Assembly: GCA_025529335.1 (NCBI GenBank)
Contig: JAMYHX010000090.1
Coordinates: forward strand, 47,916-111,915
Source of the DNA: Rhizopus sp. PT2906
Taxonomy: Eukaryota; Mucoromycota; Mucoromycetes; Mucorales; Rhizopodaceae
DNA: 64,000 nt
Direction: 5' to 3'
The translations under genes and the position numbers were made by a program. Of the stretch, positions 60,396-64,000 are shown piece after piece. The notes under the pieces were generated by a model that had not been told where the DNA came from, searched no databases, and was given only the letters and a program-made list of their open reading frames with translations. Position 1 is the stretch's first letter. Every line of letters starts with the position of its first letter.

Positions 60396-62448
60396 ATTGA
60401 AAGGCTACCCTTTAATTACTCCATTTCAACGTAATATATTTCAGGATTTTGACTTGTCCAATGCAAACCATGCCATCCCTCTCCCTCCTCCTTCCTCTCC
60501 TCTTGCTTCACAACCTCCTCAAAACGCAACCAATTTTCACAAAAATCAGCATGTACAATTTAATACAAATACATTTATTATACCAAAAACATCTGTATCA
60601 AACATTGCCATTGCAGCAGCACAATCCGCAATTTCATCATCAAATGTAAAAGCACCGACAACACCTAATAGCAATACAATCGCAGCTACAACACCTGATG
60701 GTAATACAATCGCAATAACAGCAGCAACAACAACAACAACAACAACAGCAGCAGCAGCAGACGATCTACAAGCACCTAAAACATCATTTGAGCAAACACA
60801 AACTGTTTTGCCTAAACCAAAAGTTAAAATTACAGGGGAGAATGTTACATCAGCAAATATAGAAGAAGGATACATCCAATTTGTTTTAGAACATGATGCA
60901 TCTTATATCAGTGATGGCATTGATAGTTTAGTATATGCTAAACGTAAATTTCAATCTGTGCCTAAAACTGGCGACATTTCTTATACTACATGGGATATTT
61001 ATCAACTTGTTTTGAAATTACACAAGCAAGAGGTACATGGTTTTATATATACATATATATATATTATATATTAAATGAATACAATCATTAACTTTTTGAT
61101 GATTTAGATTAAAAACTGGTCTCAGTTAGTAGGTCAATTAGGCTTACATGATATGGCAGGTCGACCTCAATTTGCTCAGCGTGTCAAAAGATGGATGAAT
61201 AGATATAAAATCGACTGTTATTTCGATTATTTGTTAGGTAATGAATATCAATTTAATGCGCCTGAAGGAAAATACTCTACTTGTTTAATGATTGGAAACT
61301 ACAAGAAACGTAAATCAGATAATAACAACAATAATGTCAATACGACGGCAGATGATTCGGATGATGAGGAATTGGAAGAAGATTCGACTGATCAAGAACA
61401 TCGAATTCCAATCTTGTTAGCTGGTAGTAGAAAACGTATGAGAGATAATAGTCAAAATAGTCTACAAATGATTGAAAATGCTCAGAAATTCTTGAGGCAA
61501 CACCAAAGCGAAGAATCTGATCAAGAGGAAGACGATGCAGAAGAAGAAACAGATGTTGATGAGAATGGTTCTGACATTAAATCCAATGTAAATAATGAAG
61601 ATGAGGATGTAGAAATGGCAGAAAGTGAAGAGGATAATGAAGAGGATAATCTGGAAGAAGAAGATGAAGAGGAAGATGAAGATGAAGAACTTGCTGATGA
61701 TGAAGAAGACGAATTAGCTTCTTCTTCGTCATCGCCTATCTCTCCAGCAAGAATTATTATACCTGCACCTATAGTAAATCCCTCGCCGCCTAAATCGACG
61801 AATGTACAGCCTCCTCTACCTATATCACCTGTAAAACCAAAAGTAGCTTCACCTGTTGTCACCAAACCAAGTATTGCTTCTCCTAATATTACTAGTATGT
61901 CCTCCATGTCATCTATTACAAAATCTAGCAATACAGCATCACCCTCCTTTACGAACAAATCAGCAATCGCATCTCCATCTTTTATGAATAGACAAATGGC
62001 TGCATCATCGCCAGCAAATTCTACTTTTTCAATGTCATCATCATCACCGGCCACTATCAAGTTACCTTTATCTCCACCGCCCCTCTCTTCCAGACAGCCA
62101 CCTCCGCCGTTGTCTCTTTTATCTATTCCTCCCCTCTCTTCATGCTCCAATTGCATGGCAAATGACACAAAAGTAGCGTCTATGGAAACTGAATTAACTC
62201 ATTTAAAAGCTCATGTGTCACAATTAGAATCTCAATTGGAAAAGCAAAATAATCAAGTCAACAAGTTGCTTCGATTAAGAGATCGCACTGAAAGATGGAG
62301 AAAGCAAATCATATCTGATTTAGCAAGGGGACCACAGGTTGCTTCTGATAATGACGATGATGACGATGAAGATGAAGACGATGATGATGACGATGATGAT
62401 GAAGGAGATAGTGGTAATATTAGCAGTAGTAATATTCATAGATCTTGA
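59826..62448 (+). CDS. ARS-binding protein 2 (Abp2)-like DNA-binding protein
   Basis: Three exons, 59826-60077, 60133-61032 and 61108-62448, give 830 residues. The N-terminal 320 residues are Asn/Gln/Thr-rich with a Gln run near residues 157-172. The core domain spans about residues 325-430 (EEGYIQFVLEHDASYISDGI, then YTTWDIYQLVLKLHKQE-IKN, WSQLVGQLGLHDMAG, RVKRWMNRYKIDCYFDYLLG), matching the domain of fission yeast ARS-binding protein 2. Two acidic stretches, a Ser/Pro/Thr linker, a short coiled coil (VASMETELTHLKAHVSQLES) and an Asp/Glu C-terminus follow. Abp2 binds AT-rich replication origin sequence. Here a nuclear chromatin or transcription role is equally possible. Start 59826 is the first ATG after a T-rich leader. 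Confidence 0.85.
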
Positions 62449-63651
62449 TGTGTAATATCTATCTTGTAATTTTTAATTTTTTAATTTGTATTTTGTATAT
62501 ATTTCTATAATTTTATTCCCCCCCCCCCTGATTTTTTACTATAATAAAGTGCCTTTGGAGACATTGTGCTTTTCTTTATGTAATGTATACATACACACTA
62601 TGTCTTGAAAAAGTAACTTCATTGTATGAATTATTAAGATACATTTCAAATTATGTTTTACAGCGGTAATAAGATGACAGCAAGAGGAATATGGCTAACT
62701 TTTATCGAAAAAATTGAATTTTTATAGCTTTCAGTCTTCAAAATCGGAGCTTCCTTTCTTTCCTATAACTAACCTTATTATGCTAAATGCTTTTTAGAAC
62801 ATACCTTAGATACTATAAGATATATATGAATTGACCGAATTATGCTACCTGTTCCTAAATATATTCTATATCCCACAAAAGACCCGAAATCTTGTAAAAT
62901 TCACTACTTTTTCCTTAAAAACAGGGCCCGACTTTTCATCTCTCTACTTTTTTTCTTCACTAACACCAAGGGAAATTAAACATTGACGTATCTGAAATGT
63001 TCATCTTTGATCCAAAAATGAATATCCGGAAATATACTGCCTTTAGCAGTTGATATAACTTTTTTATTGCTAATGTTTCAGATTTTTACTGGTCTTCATT
63101 GCTAGAATTTAAAAACTTTGGACCTTTATATCTCTGCAAAAAACTGAGCCAGTATTAAAACTTTTTAATAATAAATGTTATGCCAGAAGATGTTATACAA
63201 TAAAGATTAATAAGCTCAGAACCACTTGGCAAAAGTAAAACATAGTCAATTCTATATCTCTCTTGGATAATACAATCACCAATTCCCAATTTCATGGTTT
63301 CTTCTGCGGAATATCCTTAGATATTCATGGAAAAAAAGTATAAAAAAAACAATAGGAATTCAACTAGATAAGTGTATGGCTTTACTATCAAGTTAAGTTC
63401 TAGCTAAGGGCTTACTGTAATAAGCAAATGTCTTCATTATATAGTTTTTCACCAGAGAGATTAGTTAATTGTCCTAGGCCCATATGTAGCCAATAAAATC
63501 TCTTGTGGATATATTTCTTGATAGTAGCCAATTGATATATTTATAGAGTTCTTGAGTCCTCGATGATAATGATATGATTAAGTCCACATTATGTTGATTG
63601 GTTTTACTATAAGTTGTTAGGATCGAAGTTCGGTAGTGCTACAAAAACGTA
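62449..63651. other. Intergenic, nothing recognised
   Basis: 1.2 kb without a supported gene. A C run near 62520 and an AATAAA-like site follow the ABP2-like stop. The remainder is AT-rich. Confidence 0.5.
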
Positions 63652-64000
63652 CAGTCGTGATTCGATTTAGTGGACTCGTCGGTGGAAAAAAAAGTGTCCA
63701 CTAAATCGAATTTTCCACTATATCAAATTTTACCGCTTACATAATAAAATGGCTAAAAATGGAAATTGAGAATATGATTGGCTTCTAATTTAATATTTAC
63801 TACAAAAAAAAGTACATTTTCTTTAAAACTTCCGAAGAATTGCCAATGAAAAGCGTCAAAAAAGCCGTGGATCTGGTGTAAATTCTATATCTATCATTAT
63901 CACTGAAAGTAAAACATTAAGGCTAACAAACGAGCAAAAAATAACTATTTGCTATTATAATAAAGCAAATCCAATCCTTATAAAAATATGAGTAAATACA
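63652..64000 (+). mobile_element. Left end of a pogo-like (CENP-B HTH) transposon, cut by the window
   Basis: A CAGTCGTGATTCG terminus follows a TA. The subterminal DNA repeats the word TTTAGTGGACT and its near complement GTGTCCACTAAATCGA. At 63911-63990 the plus strand reads KTLRLTNEQKITICYYNKAN before a stop, the pattern of the CENP-B N-terminal helix-turn-helix found at the start of pogo/Tigger/Fot1 transposases. The rest of the element lies beyond the window, so whether the transposase is intact is unknown; the stop soon after suggests decay or an intron. Confidence 0.7.

Noticed and set aside
61521..62168. 215-codon minus-strand frame rich in Ser, Asp and Gly
   Set aside because: Antisense of the acidic and Ser/Pro region of the ABP2-like gene.

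Overview
The window is nuclear DNA of a filamentous fungus, most likely a Mucorales-type Mucoromycotina species. The evidence is AT-rich DNA, many short GT-AG introns (about 42-76 nt), Asn/Gln/Ser/Thr-rich proteins, cytoplasmic dynein with no flagellar genes, and decayed fungal DNA transposons. Exon structures below were built by hand from splice signals and reading frame; nearly all multi-exon models close in frame.

Layout. 1-3.9 kb: degenerate or orphan sequence, including a broken copy of an unnamed family and a small hypothetical gene. 4.0-6.6 kb: a STIMATE/YPL162c-like membrane protein convergent with the decapping enhancer EDC3. 6.6-8.3 kb: gene-poor, with a trace of a Tc1/IS630-like transposase. 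8.3-11.6 kb: a bHLH transcription factor and a HAL4/SAT4-type kinase. 12.2-13.4 kb: a decayed Crypton-type tyrosine recombinase. 14.1-22.8 kb: a compact block with a SAM/NCD1-like protein, an NFX1-type zinc finger protein, a very short SMN orthologue, TIM8, and a conserved fungal protein with a calponin-homology-like end. 23-24.7 kb: a secreted subtilase with an unusual Lys/His/Thr repeat. 27.3-41.8 kb: the complete cytoplasmic dynein heavy chain in ten exons. 43.6-49.2 kb: an equilibrative nucleoside transporter, two small unknown proteins and the replication initiation factor SLD2/DRC1. 49.7-52 kb: an NT5DC-type HAD 5'-nucleotidase. 52.1-54.8 kb: a 2.7-kb inverted-repeat transposon flanked by TA. 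57-62.4 kb: an ARO8-like aminotransferase and an ARS-binding protein 2-like protein. The last 350 bp hold one end of a pogo-like transposon.

The genes do not form an operon or a biosynthetic cluster. Several touch RNA metabolism (EDC3, SMN, NFX1-type) or replication origins (SLD2, ABP2-like), but this looks like chance. The least explained items are the TA-flanked element with about 245-bp inverted repeats that contain iterated 21-22-nt motifs, the repeat-bearing protease, and the small protein at 46.5 kb with a PP1-docking-like block.
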